A stretch of DNA of 22,185 nt from assembly GCA_021325365.1 (NCBI GenBank), contig JAJPHF010000022.1, positions 1 to 22,185 on the forward strand, given 5' to 3'. Position numbers and translations under genes: made by a program. The DNA is from Pseudomonadota bacterium (GTDB lineage: Bacteria; Chloroflexota; UBA6077; JAJPHF01). The notes under the pieces are model-generated. The model made no database searches. It had not been told where the DNA came from and worked only from the letters and a program-made list of their open reading frames with translations. Below, piece after piece: positions 15,486 to 22,185 of the stretch (the first letter of the stretch is position 1; each line of letters opens with the position of its first letter).

Positions 15486-15935
15486 CTACGGGTTCGTGCC
15501 CTCGCCCGCGGGGCGGTTCGCGGCCGGCGCTGGCCGGCGCTGGATCGCCTCCTGGCGCGCGCGTCGCTTCAGCGCCGCCATGTCGACCACTTGCTCGTAG
15601 CCGCCCTGCCCCTGCACGTGTACCGCTTCGGGCAGCACGGTGATGATGAAGAACCCGGCGCCCTGCTGGTCGAGGTCGGCGCCCAGCACCCGCAAGCACG
15701 CGCTCAGCCGGTCGGTGCGCGGGTGCTCATAGCGCGGCTGCGCGCGGTCGCGGGCCTGCCGGGCGGCCTCGTCGCGCAGCATGTCCGGGGTCCACTCGCG
15801 CGGCCAGCGCCAGCCCGGCGCGGCGGCCTCCGCGCCCTGGGGCGACAGCCGCAGGTGGGCGCGGCCCTCGTGGCACTGTTCGAGCAGCGTGGCCAGCACT
15901 CGCAGCGCCTCCTGGTACGTGAGGGCAGTCGTCAT
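15486..15935 (-). CDS. Hypothetical protein
   Basis: 149 residues, not recognised. It is soluble, opening with a helical segment (YQEALRVLATLLEQC), followed by an Arg/Glu-rich helix (MLRDEAARQARDRAQPRYEHPRTDRLSACLRVLGADLDQQGAGFFIITVLPEAVHV) and a basic C-terminus. ATG 15935 has GGGAG 7 bases upstream, and a perfect TATAAT -10 lies about 70 bases upstream. The gene stands 101 bp before the secreted LamG-like protein gene and may be transcribed with it. Confidence 0.75.
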   Translation of the reverse strand: MTTALTYQEALRVLATLLEQCHEGRAHLRLSPQGAEAAAPGWRWPREWTPDMLRDEAARQARDRAQPRYEHPRTDRLSACLRVLGADLDQQGAGFFIITVLPEAVHVQGQGGYEQVVDMAALKRRARQEAIQRRPAPAANRPAGEGTNP

Positions 15936-16005
15936 GGGCGCTCTCCCGGCTCAGTGTGCCCCGCAGCTGACGGTACCGCGCTCCCCCAGTCGGCCCGGCG
16001 GCCGG

Positions 16006-16011
16006 ATTATA
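16006..16011 (-). promoter_or_regulatory. -10 element upstream of the hypothetical gene ending at 15486
   Basis: A perfect TATAAT reads on the minus strand within GGCTATAATCCGG, with inverted GGCCGG/CCGGCC arms on both sides. The matching -35 position (CGACGC) is poor. It would give a leader of about 65 bases. Confidence 0.45.
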
Positions 16012-16034
16012 GCCCCGGCCTCGCTACCGCGTCG

Positions 16035-16361
16035 TCATGGCACCAGGATGCCCGACAGCACGAGTAACTCTACCGCGGCCGCCACCGATACGGTGGCCGC
16101 GATCGTCGCCGGCCCCTTGCTCCCGGCCTTGGTCGGCAGCCCGAGGATGAGCAGCATGGCGCAGGCGATCGCCGCCCAGGTGCGCGCCCCGAACAACCCA
16201 ATGGGCGGGAGCGCGCCGAGAATCCACAGCGCCTGCGCCAGCGCCAGCCCGAACAGCGCCACCCCCAGTGGGAGCGGCATCTGCCCCCAGGTCCGCGCGG
16301 CGACGAACACCGCCGCCACCAGCAGCACCAGCGCCAGCCCTTCCGTCACGTCGAGCCGCAT
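16035..16361 (-). CDS. Small four-helix membrane protein
   Basis: 108 residues with four hydrophobic segments (LALVLLVAAVFVAARTW, LGVALFGLALAQALWILGAL, ARTWAAIACAMLLILGL, IAATVSVAAAVELLVLSGILV). ATG 16361 has a strong GGAGG seven bases upstream; the longer open frame lacks such a site. Not assigned to a family, and no catalytic motif is visible. It is followed by the 15486-15935 gene and preceded by another small membrane protein on the same strand. Confidence 0.78.
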   Translation of the reverse strand: MRLDVTEGLALVLLVAAVFVAARTWGQMPLPLGVALFGLALAQALWILGALPPIGLFGARTWAAIACAMLLILGLPTKAGSKGPATIAATVSVAAAVELLVLSGILVP

Positions 16362-16489
16362 GCAGCTTCCTCCAGCAACCGGAGCGTCGAGGGCGCTCCG
16401 CCGCCTCAGCATACTGCGCGGCCAGGCCCGCGACTACGGGCGGCGTGTTCCAGGCTCGCTACAGTGCGGCGTCGCGGCCGCTGATCGAC

Positions 16490-16702
16490 CTACCGGCCCG
16501 GTCGGCGGCCGCGCCGCCAGCCAAACAGGAAGTACAGGCTGATAGCGCACTCCGCCGCGGCCAACGCCCGGGGGAACGCGCCCCCCGCCTCCGCGCGGTC
16601 GATCCACCTCCCCCAGAACCGCGCCCACGATCCCGGCGCCACGGCGAGCCAGACGCTATCCGCCACGCCCCACGCCCCCGCCAGCCGCACGATCAGGTCC
16701 AT
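16490..16702 (-). CDS. Small membrane-associated hypothetical protein
   Basis: About 70 residues. The second of two adjacent ATGs (16702) is preferred because GGAGG lies 5 bases upstream; the first is only 2 bases from it. Two hydrophobic stretches are seen (LIVRLAGAWGVADSVWLAV and ALAAAECAISLYFLFGW) with a Trp/Arg-rich loop (WARFWGRWIDRAEAGG). The pattern is reminiscent of small DUF2065-type membrane proteins but too short to assign. Confidence 0.65.
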   Translation of the reverse strand: MDLIVRLAGAWGVADSVWLAVAPGSWARFWGRWIDRAEAGGAFPRALAAAECAISLYFLFGWRRGRRPGR

Positions 16703-16752
16703 CATGGCCTCCGATCTCAGCGTCGCCGGCCTGCCCGCGACGCCGGCGCTAC

Positions 16753-17217
16753 TCATGGCGCCTGCCAGATCGGCCGACCAGCCGAGTCGGCGACGGCGAA
16801 GCCGGCTGTGCTCCCGTTCGCTTGAATGTACGCCTTCGATCCTTCAGGACTCGTAACTTGGACTCCCAGATCATTTGACGTCGACGCCCCGACGAATACG
16901 GCGCCCCGGCTATTCTGGTCAGTGACAAACAAGCCGTGACCTACTCGGGGGTCCGCCATGAGCACCAACCGGGAAGTACCGGTTTCGTCGCGGAGAGTCA
17001 ATCCTACACCGTTGCTCTCCATGTTCAACGACGCGCGTACCGTGCCGGACGTATCCACCAGCTCGATGCGTTCGGCTCGGACTAGGGGCTGTGGCGACTG
17101 CGAATCAGGCGCGGCGCGAATCACCGGCGGTAGTACGAGAAGCGTCACAGCGAGCGTGAGTACCGAGGACACGCCGGCCGCGACCAGCGCGCTCAGGGCG
17201 AGCGCACGAGTATGCAT
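16753..17217 (-). CDS. Exported or membrane-anchored protein with short beta repeats
   Basis: 154 residues. An N-terminal hydrophobic segment (LALSALVAAGVSSVLTLAVTLLVLPPVI) acts as signal peptide or anchor. The rest is built of short beta repeats ending in 'D..G..R': ELVDTSGTVRASLNM, LTLRDETGTSRLVLMA, LFVTDQNSRGAVFVGA, VQVTSPEGSKAYIQA, FAVADSAGRPIWQ. Such units are typical of small beta-solenoid or sheet proteins seen outside the membrane in several phyla; function unknown. ATG 17217 has GGAGG seven bases upstream. It follows the WapI-like gene by 12 bases, so the two are probably co-transcribed. Confidence 0.78.
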   Translation of the reverse strand: MHTRALALSALVAAGVSSVLTLAVTLLVLPPVIRAAPDSQSPQPLVRAERIELVDTSGTVRASLNMESNGVGLTLRDETGTSRLVLMADPRVGHGLFVTDQNSRGAVFVGASTSNDLGVQVTSPEGSKAYIQANGSTAGFAVADSAGRPIWQAP

Positions 17218-17229
17218 AAAGAGTCCTCC

Positions 17230-17646
17230 TCATCCTTCGGGCAGTTGGGCCAGGCTTTCATTGATGGCGCGGGTCCACAGCGACAAGTAGGTCTGGTCAG
17301 CCAGCAGCCGGAACCGTAGCTCGGCGTCCCGCTCGACCAATCGGATGTCGACCTCTAGCATGACATGGCCGAGCCGCTCTAGCTGGAAGGTCAGTCCTAT
17401 TCGCGCCGCGTCGGCAAATTCCATGTGAGCCTCGGCACCTTGCCCAACGCGCTGGTCAAGGTCTGCCAGGATTGTACGGAGCGCCTGCCACTCCGTGACC
17501 CAGGTACTCGTGGTGAACTCACCCCGGAACACCCCGGTATCGACGAACACTGCGGTCGGCAGGTAGCCTGGGATCTCGTCGTAGGGCCAATCAAGCTGGA
17601 AGCGGATGAAAGCCGGACCGGCATGGAGCTTGATCTCTGCCGCCAT
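17230..17646 (-). CDS. WapI/DUF6228-like putative immunity protein
   Basis: 138 residues from ATG 17646. The pattern YDEIPGYLPTAVFVDTGVFRGEFTTSTWVTEWQALRTILADLDQ, then AHMEFADAARIGLTFQLERLGHVMLEVDIRL and FRLLADQTYL resembles the WapI/DUF6228 group of immunity proteins: a beta-sheet sandwich with a 'GH...V...' strand and a terminal 'F..DQTYL'. In Bacillus WapI neutralises a contact-dependent toxin; no such toxin is encoded here. A GTG 78 bases upstream is an alternative start with no better ribosome site. It lies directly before the anchored beta-repeat protein gene. The family call is from remembered pattern and is tentative. Confidence 0.7.
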   Translation of the reverse strand: MAAEIKLHAGPAFIRFQLDWPYDEIPGYLPTAVFVDTGVFRGEFTTSTWVTEWQALRTILADLDQRVGQGAEAHMEFADAARIGLTFQLERLGHVMLEVDIRLVERDAELRFRLLADQTYLSLWTRAINESLAQLPEG

Positions 17647-17746
17647 CGCGCGCCCTTCGAGTAGTGTCGGGGATGCGTCATTCTGCGGCATTCCTGGCGG
17701 CAGGACCACCTGCGCTTGTGACACCCCGTCTCTGCGGCGCGCGGCT

Positions 17747-17755
17747 TGCTACACT
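17747..17755 (+). promoter_or_regulatory. Extended -10 for the MBL-fold gene
   Basis: TGCTACACT, an extended -10, lies 38 bases before the GTG start. It resembles TGCTACAAT before the histidine kinase. No -35 at normal spacing was found. Confidence 0.4.
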
Positions 17756-17793
17756 GCTGACAGAGGCAGCAGGCGCGGGGAGGCGAGGAGCCA

Positions 17794-18465
17794 GTGGCAA
17801 GCGAGCCGGCGGAGTTCATCGTCAAGTCGGTGGTCGTCGGGCTGTTCCAGGAGAACTGCTACATCATCGGCTCGCGGCGCACGCGCGAGGCGGTGGTCGT
17901 CGATCCAGGCGACGAGCCGGCCGAGATCCTGGCGCTGGCCCGCGACCTGGGCGTGCGCATCACCCGCATCGTCTGCAGCCACGCCCATCTCGACCACCTG
18001 ATGGCCGTCGGCGCCGTCCAGGCGGCCACCGGCGCGCCGTTCTTGCTCCACCCCGCCGACCTGGGCATCGCCGCCAACGTGCCGCGCCAGGCGGCGTTCT
18101 TCCTTGGCCGCGACGTGCCGCCCCCGCCGCCGCCCGACGCGCTGCTCGCGGACGGCGACGACGTCGAGATTGCGGGCCTGCAGCTACAGGTGCTGCACAC
18201 TCCCGGGCACACTCAAGGCAGCGTCTCGCTCTACACCGCCGGCATGCTGTTCAGCGGCGACACGCTCTTCCGCGGCTCGGTCGGCCGCACCGACCTGGAG
18301 GGGGGCAACACCGCGCAGCTAATGCAGACGCTCGTCGGCCGGCTGATGCAGCTTCCCGACGACACGATCGTGCTCCCCGGCCACATGGCCGAGACGACGA
18401 TCGGCCGCGAGCGGCAGAGCAATCCGTTCATACTCCAGGAGCTGCGGCGGCTGCGGGGCGGTTAG
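17794..18465 (+). CDS. MBL-fold metallo-hydrolase, glyoxalase II-like
   Basis: 223 residues of the metallo-beta-lactamase superfamily, probably a cytoplasmic two-metal thioester or related hydrolase. All ligands are present: H63, H65, D67 and H68 in SHAHLDH, H139 in TPGHTQGS, D156 in SGDTLF and H197 in LPGHMAET. The short GloB-like form lacks the glutathione-binding C-terminal domain of true glyoxalase II. In similar proteins the substrate is unknown or a persulfide or hydroxyacyl thioester; the sequence does not decide. GTG 17794 is chosen for GAGGAG 3-4 bases upstream. Its last 4 bases overlap the end of the convergent glycosyltransferase gene. Confidence 0.92.
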   Translation: MASEPAEFIVKSVVVGLFQENCYIIGSRRTREAVVVDPGDEPAEILALARDLGVRITRIVCSHAHLDHLMAVGAVQAATGAPFLLHPADLGIAANVPRQAAFFLGRDVPPPPPPDALLADGDDVEIAGLQLQVLHTPGHTQGSVSLYTAGMLFSGDTLFRGSVGRTDLEGGNTAQLMQTLVGRLMQLPDDTIVLPGHMAETTIGRERQSNPFILQELRRLRGG

Positions 18466-19553
18466 GTCCCGCGCGCCCGCTCGACGTAATCGCCAAGCTC
18501 GCGGCGGAAGCGCGCGGTGCTGAAGCGCTCGGCGTGCGCGCGGATGGCGGCCGGGTCCCAGGCGAGGTCGGCGCTGCGCCGCACGGCGTCGGCCAGCGCG
18601 TCGGCCGTCTGCGGCGCGAACAGGATGCCCGTCTCGCCGTCGCGCACGGTGTCCAGCGCGCCGCCGCCGGCGTAGGCGACGACGGGACGGCCGGCGGCTT
18701 GGGCCTCGACCGGGGCGATGCCGAAGTCTTCCAGGCCGGGAAAGAGGAACGCGCGGCAGCGCGCCATGAGGTCGCGCACCGCGTCGTCGGGCAGCCGTCC
18801 CAGGAACTCGACGTTCGGCCGGGCGCGCGCCTGGAGCGCCGCCCGGTCGCGGCCGTCGCCCACGATCTTCAGCCGCCAGCCCGGCCCCAGCCGGTTGAAC
18901 GCCTCAACCGCCAGGTCGACGCGCTTGTAGGGGATCAGCCGCGACACGACGAGGTAGAAGTCGTCGGGCGCGGGGCGCGGGGTGAACTGCTCGACGGCGA
19001 CCGGCGGATAGATCACGTGGGCCTCGCGACCGTAGTACTTGCGGATGCGCGCCGCCACGGCGCGCGAGATCGCCACGAAGCAGTCCACGCGCTGCGCCGA
19101 GGCCATGTCCCACAAGCGCAGGTAGTGCATGGCGAGCGGCAGCACGCGGCGCAGCGTGCCGCTCACGCGCTCGCGGTCCACGTACTCGCGGTAGCTCCAG
19201 GCCCAGCGCATGGGCGTCAGGCAGTAGCAGACGTGCAGCGTCTCCGGGGGCGTGATGACCCCCTTGGCCCAGGCGGAGCTGTTGCTCAGCACCACGTCGT
19301 AGCCGCTGAGGTGGAAGCCCTCGAACGCCAGCGGATACGCCAGCAGGTACTTCTGGTGGTGGTAGGCGACGCCCGGCAGCCGCTGCATGAACGAGGTGCG
19401 GATGTCCAGGCGGCGGTACGACGGCGGCATCAAGTGCGGGGCGTACATCGACGTGTAGATCGGCGCGGCCGGATACATGCCGTGCAGCACTTCCAGCACG
19501 CGCTCGGCGCCGCCGTACTGGTTCAGGTAGTCGTGGACCAGCGCGAGCTTCAG
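18462..19553 (-). CDS. Glycosyltransferase family 4 (mannosyltransferase WbaZ-like)
   Basis: 363 residues with a GT-B fold. The N-terminus LALVHDYLNQYGGAERVLEVL holds the acceptor-side Gly loop, SRLIPYKRVDLAVEAFNRL is the donor-domain start, and E275/E283 in EDFGIAPVEA form the EX7E motif of retaining GT4 enzymes. It transfers a sugar, possibly mannose, from a nucleotide sugar during surface polysaccharide assembly at the cytoplasmic face. No ATG, GTG or TTG is found in frame between the upstream coding region and the conserved N-terminus, so the start is probably CTG at 19553, placed in CTGA so that it overlaps the stop of the preceding gene. The acceptor is unknown. Confidence 0.88.
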   Translation of the reverse strand: MKLALVHDYLNQYGGAERVLEVLHGMYPAAPIYTSMYAPHLMPPSYRRLDIRTSFMQRLPGVAYHHQKYLLAYPLAFEGFHLSGYDVVLSNSSAWAKGVITPPETLHVCYCLTPMRWAWSYREYVDRERVSGTLRRVLPLAMHYLRLWDMASAQRVDCFVAISRAVAARIRKYYGREAHVIYPPVAVEQFTPRPAPDDFYLVVSRLIPYKRVDLAVEAFNRLGPGWRLKIVGDGRDRAALQARARPNVEFLGRLPDDAVRDLMARCRAFLFPGLEDFGIAPVEAQAAGRPVVAYAGGGALDTVRDGETGILFAPQTADALADAVRRSADLAWDPAAIRAHAERFSTARFRRELGDYVERARGT

Positions 19554-21049
19554 AACGCCCCCCGCCCCCGGGCCACGGCGGGGATGGTGCGCAGCAGGAT
19601 GCGGAGGTCGAGCCCCAACGACCAGTTCTCGATGTAGTACAGGTCGAGCATCACCATCTCGTCGAAGCCCAGCTCGCTGCGGCCGCTCACCTGCCACAGG
19701 CCCGTCAGGCCCGGCGCGACCTCCAGCCGCCGGCGGTGCCACGCCTCGTACTGCGCGACCTCGCGCGGCAGCGGCGGCCGGGGGCCCACCACGCTCATCT
19801 CGCCGCGCAGCACGTTCACGAGCTGCGGCCACTCGTCCAGGCTGCAGCGGCGCAGCGCGCGCCCCACGCGCGTGAGGCGCGGGTCGTTGCGCATCTTGAA
19901 CAGCGGCCCCGTCGCCTCGTTCTGCGCGAGCAGCTCGTGGACGATCTGGTCGGCGTCCTGGCGCATCGAGCGGAACTTCAGCACCTGGAAGCGCGTCTCG
20001 CCGCGCCCCACGCGCTCCTGGCGGAACAGCACCGGCCCCGGCGAGTCGAGCTTGATCGCCAGCGCGATGAGCGCCCAGAGCGGCGCGAACAGGATCAGCC
20101 CCGCCCCTGCCAGCAGCACGTCCAGCGCGCGCTTGGTGAGCTGGTTCCAGCCGTGGAGCGTCGTCTCCTTCACGCTGAGCAGCGGGATGCCGTTGATAGC
20201 GTCGAGCTCGACGCGGTTCAGGCTCAGCTCGTACAGGTCGGGCACCAGCTTGAAGCGCAAGCCGTCGCGCTGGCAGTGGTCGCGCACGCCGAGTATCTCG
20301 CTGTGGAACACCGACGGTAGCGCGATGATCACCTCGTCCACGCCGTGTAGCTCGCAGACCTTCGGCAGGTCGTCGAGCGTGCCGAGCCGCTTGAAGCGGC
20401 CGAAGTCCGGCCCCGGCTGGAGCGCCAGGAAGCCGGCCACCTGGTAGCCCAGGTGCGGCTGGGCGGCGATACTCTGCATGATCATGCGGCCGGCGCTGTT
20501 GTCGCCGACCACCACCACGCGCGCGATACCCAGCCCGCGCCGCCGTGCCACGAGGCGCAGCAGCCGCACCAGCGAGCGGCCGAGGGCCACCAGCACGACG
20601 ATCGCCACCCAGGCGAAGATGAACGTCAGGCGGGAGTTGGCCGGGTAGCGCACGAGCGAGACGACGGCGAACACCAGCCCCACGCCGTAGAACGCGCCGG
20701 CCGCGACCGACAGGACCTCGTCGAACCAGGCCGTGCCGCGCGCCAGCTTGTACAGCCCGCGCAGGTGGAAGAAGCCGAGCACCAGCGCCGTGAGCACCAG
20801 CGCGACGGGGATGTACTCGTGGTACTCGACGAAGTTCTCGTCGGCCACGTCGCCGCCCAGGCCGAGCACGTAGCGGCTGCGGTAGGCGACGTAGAAGGCC
20901 AGGTTGATCGCGGCCGCGTCGACGCAGAGCACGAACAGCCGGGCCAGCAACTGGTACGACTGAGCGCGCCCGCGACCGGCGGGGCTCGGCGGAGGGGTGG
21001 GAGCCGTCGGGACGGCGGGAGCGGTCACGCTGTCGCCAATGAGTTCCAT
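19550..21049 (-). CDS. Undecaprenyl-phosphate sugar phosphotransferase (polyprenyl glycosylphosphotransferase)
   Basis: 499 residues in the WbaP/WcaJ architecture. It has four or five N-terminal membrane segments, a Rossmann-like central domain (ARVVVVGDNSAGRMIMQSI), then a re-entrant membrane helix (ALDVLLAGAGLILFAPLWALIALAI) and the catalytic bacterial sugar transferase domain: DSPGPVLFRQERVG, FQVLKFRSM, CSLDEWPQLVNVLRGEMSVVGPRP and APGLTGLWQVSGRSE. It loads the first sugar phosphate onto undecaprenyl phosphate, the committing step of exopolysaccharide or O-antigen synthesis. ATG 21049 shares its A with the TGA of the upstream gene (TGATG), and its own stop overlaps the next gene. The sugar (glucose or galactose) cannot be told. 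Confidence 0.93.
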   Translation of the reverse strand: MELIGDSVTAPAVPTAPTPPPSPAGRGRAQSYQLLARLFVLCVDAAAINLAFYVAYRSRYVLGLGGDVADENFVEYHEYIPVALVLTALVLGFFHLRGLYKLARGTAWFDEVLSVAAGAFYGVGLVFAVVSLVRYPANSRLTFIFAWVAIVVLVALGRSLVRLLRLVARRRGLGIARVVVVGDNSAGRMIMQSIAAQPHLGYQVAGFLALQPGPDFGRFKRLGTLDDLPKVCELHGVDEVIIALPSVFHSEILGVRDHCQRDGLRFKLVPDLYELSLNRVELDAINGIPLLSVKETTLHGWNQLTKRALDVLLAGAGLILFAPLWALIALAIKLDSPGPVLFRQERVGRGETRFQVLKFRSMRQDADQIVHELLAQNEATGPLFKMRNDPRLTRVGRALRRCSLDEWPQLVNVLRGEMSVVGPRPPLPREVAQYEAWHRRRLEVAPGLTGLWQVSGRSELGFDEMVMLDLYYIENWSLGLDLRILLRTIPAVARGRGAF

Positions 21050-22185
21050 CAACCCTGCCGTACGCCGTGGTACACGGCGTGCGTCTGTTCGGCCATCCGG
21101 CGCCACGAGAAGCGCCGCGCCTGCGCCAGGCCGGCGGCGCGCAGGCGCTCCCGCAGTGGCGCGTCGTGGAGCGCGGCCGCGAGCGCGGCGGCCAATCCGG
21201 CGGTGTCGCGCGGATCGACCAGCAGCGCGGCGTCGCCCACGGCCTCGGGCACCGACGAGGCGTTCGAGGCCACGACCGGCGTGCCGCAGGCCAGCGCCTC
21301 CAGGGGCGGGAGCCCGAAGCCCTCGTACAAACTCGGGTACACGAAAACGCTGGCGGCATTATAGCAGAGGGGTAGCTCGGCGGTCGGCACGTAGCCGAGC
21401 AGGCGCACGCTGTCGGCCAGCCCGAGCGCCCCCAGTCGCGCCTCGATCCCGAGCTGCCCCCAGCCGCGCGCGCCCGCGAGCACGAGCGGGGGCGCCGGCC
21501 CCTGGCGGCGCAGCGCCGCGTAGGCCGCCAGCAAGCGCGGCACGTTCTTGCGCGGCTCCAGCGTGCCGACGTACAGGATGAACTGCTCGGGCAGCCCGCG
21601 CCGCTCGCGGTAGGCGCGCACGACGTCCGCGTCCAGCGGCCGAAAGGCAGCGTCGACGCCGCAGTAGGTGACCGTCACCCGCTCGGGCCGGGCGCCGAGC
21701 AGGCGGACGAGGTCCTGGCGCGTGGACTCGGAGATCGCCAGCAGGTGGTCGGCGCGGCGCACGGCGGCGCGGGCCATCGTCGCCAAGTAGAGGCGGTTGC
21801 CGCGGTTGAAGGCCCGCGGGAAGCGCAGGAAGCTGAGGTCCATGAAGCTGACGACCGACGGGCCGCGCCAGAGCGCCGGCGGCACGAACGCCAGCGAGTG
21901 CAACAGGTCCACGCCCGCGCGGCGCAGCGCGCCCGGCTGCAGCGCCTGCTCCCAGAGAATGCGCACCAGGGGGCGGTTGGTCGGCAGGCCGACGGCCCGC
22001 AGGCGGAAGTGGGGCGTGGGCGCCAGCGCGCCGTCGACCGGCAAGCGGCCGACGAAGGCGCTGAACTGGTCGTCGGTGGCGAGCGTGCGGAGCTGCGCGA
22101 GGAGATGATAGATGTAGCGGCTGATGCCGCCCGAGCGATAGGTCTGCGAGAAGTCGAGGAGCTGCGCGTTCAGCCCAACGTGCAC
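21049..22185 (-). CDS. Glycosyltransferase family 4
   Basis: 378 residues from a GTG at the very edge of the window. HVGLNAQLLDFSQTYRSGGISRYIYHLL looks like a genuine N-terminus, so the gene may be complete, though an upstream start cannot be excluded. Domains: VDLLHSLAFVPP, ADHLLAISESTRQDLVRLLG, YVGTLEPRKNVPRLLAAYAAL at the start of the donor domain, and the EX7E motif E288/E296 in EGFGLPPLEALACGTPVVAS. Such GT4 enzymes commonly add mannose or rhamnose. It is translationally coupled by TGATG to the glycosylphosphotransferase gene, so it likely acts on the same lipid-linked glycan. Confidence 0.9.
   Translation of the reverse strand: MHVGLNAQLLDFSQTYRSGGISRYIYHLLAQLRTLATDDQFSAFVGRLPVDGALAPTPHFRLRAVGLPTNRPLVRILWEQALQPGALRRAGVDLLHSLAFVPPALWRGPSVVSFMDLSFLRFPRAFNRGNRLYLATMARAAVRRADHLLAISESTRQDLVRLLGARPERVTVTYCGVDAAFRPLDADVVRAYRERRGLPEQFILYVGTLEPRKNVPRLLAAYAALRRQGPAPPLVLAGARGWGQLGIEARLGALGLADSVRLLGYVPTAELPLCYNAASVFVYPSLYEGFGLPPLEALACGTPVVASNASSVPEAVGDAALLVDPRDTAGLAAALAAALHDAPLRERLRAAGLAQARRFSWRRMAEQTHAVYHGVRQG

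Noticed and set aside
19557..21359. N-terminal extension of the GT4 gene that ends at 18462
   Set aside because: The open frame through 21359 is the glycosylphosphotransferase and the next GT4 gene read out of frame.

Overview
This GC-rich window is densely packed with genes and reads as a chromosomal stretch of a free-living bacterium. Several features fit Chloroflexota: a GAF-GAF-PAS histidine kinase, a secreted Pro/Ala-linker protein ending in a LamG-like domain, CaiB/BaiF plus acyl-CoA dehydrogenase genes, short palindromic repeats scattered between genes, and extended -10 promoters of the TGCTACAAT type. That assignment is an inference from gene content and style; no marker gene (rRNA, ribosomal protein) is present. 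No tRNA, rRNA, integrase, transposase or CRISPR array was seen, and no gene-free stretch exceeds 300 bases.

Layout. 1-1131 (+): C-terminal part of a rifampin phosphotransferase-like, PEP-utilising enzyme. 1265-8510 (all -): RNase HI with a C-terminal hybrid-binding-like domain, a CaiB/BaiF CoA-transferase, an unrecognised lower-GC gene, a second CaiB/BaiF CoA-transferase joined by a TGATG overlap to a fused two-domain ABC permease, and upstream of that a lipoprotein solute-binding protein. No ATPase for this transporter lies in the window. 8555-10413: a small DUF559 nuclease-like gene between oppositely oriented repeats, then an acyl-CoA dehydrogenase with a good promoter. 10532-11265: a DUF433/DUF5615 toxin-antitoxin-like pair meeting an Imm27-like gene tail to tail at one CTAG. 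11280-14313: a class II aldolase-like gene (-) divergent from an orphan sensor histidine kinase (+). 14326-17646 (-): secreted, membrane and hypothetical proteins, including a WapI-like immunity candidate. 17794-18465 (+): an MBL-fold hydrolase. 18462-22185 (-): three overlapping genes for the start of surface polysaccharide synthesis (GT4, polyprenyl glycosylphosphotransferase, GT4).

How the parts fit. The solute-binding protein, permease and CoA-transferase look like an uptake-and-activation unit for an organic acid, with the second CoA-transferase and the acyl-CoA dehydrogenase as possible downstream steps; this is inferred from order and overlap only, since the transporter family also includes ferric-iron systems. 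The glycan genes would load a first sugar on undecaprenyl phosphate and extend it.

The most unusual signal is a family of GC-rich palindromic repeats that intrude on genes. A 156-bp composite element with near-identical inverted ends lies in frame inside the second CoA-transferase and adds 52 residues just before a conserved strand. A related copy supplies part of the first CoA-transferase's stop codon. A different repeat family supplies the DUF559 stop codon, flanks that gene in inverted orientation and ends 2 bp beyond the acyl-CoA dehydrogenase stop codon.
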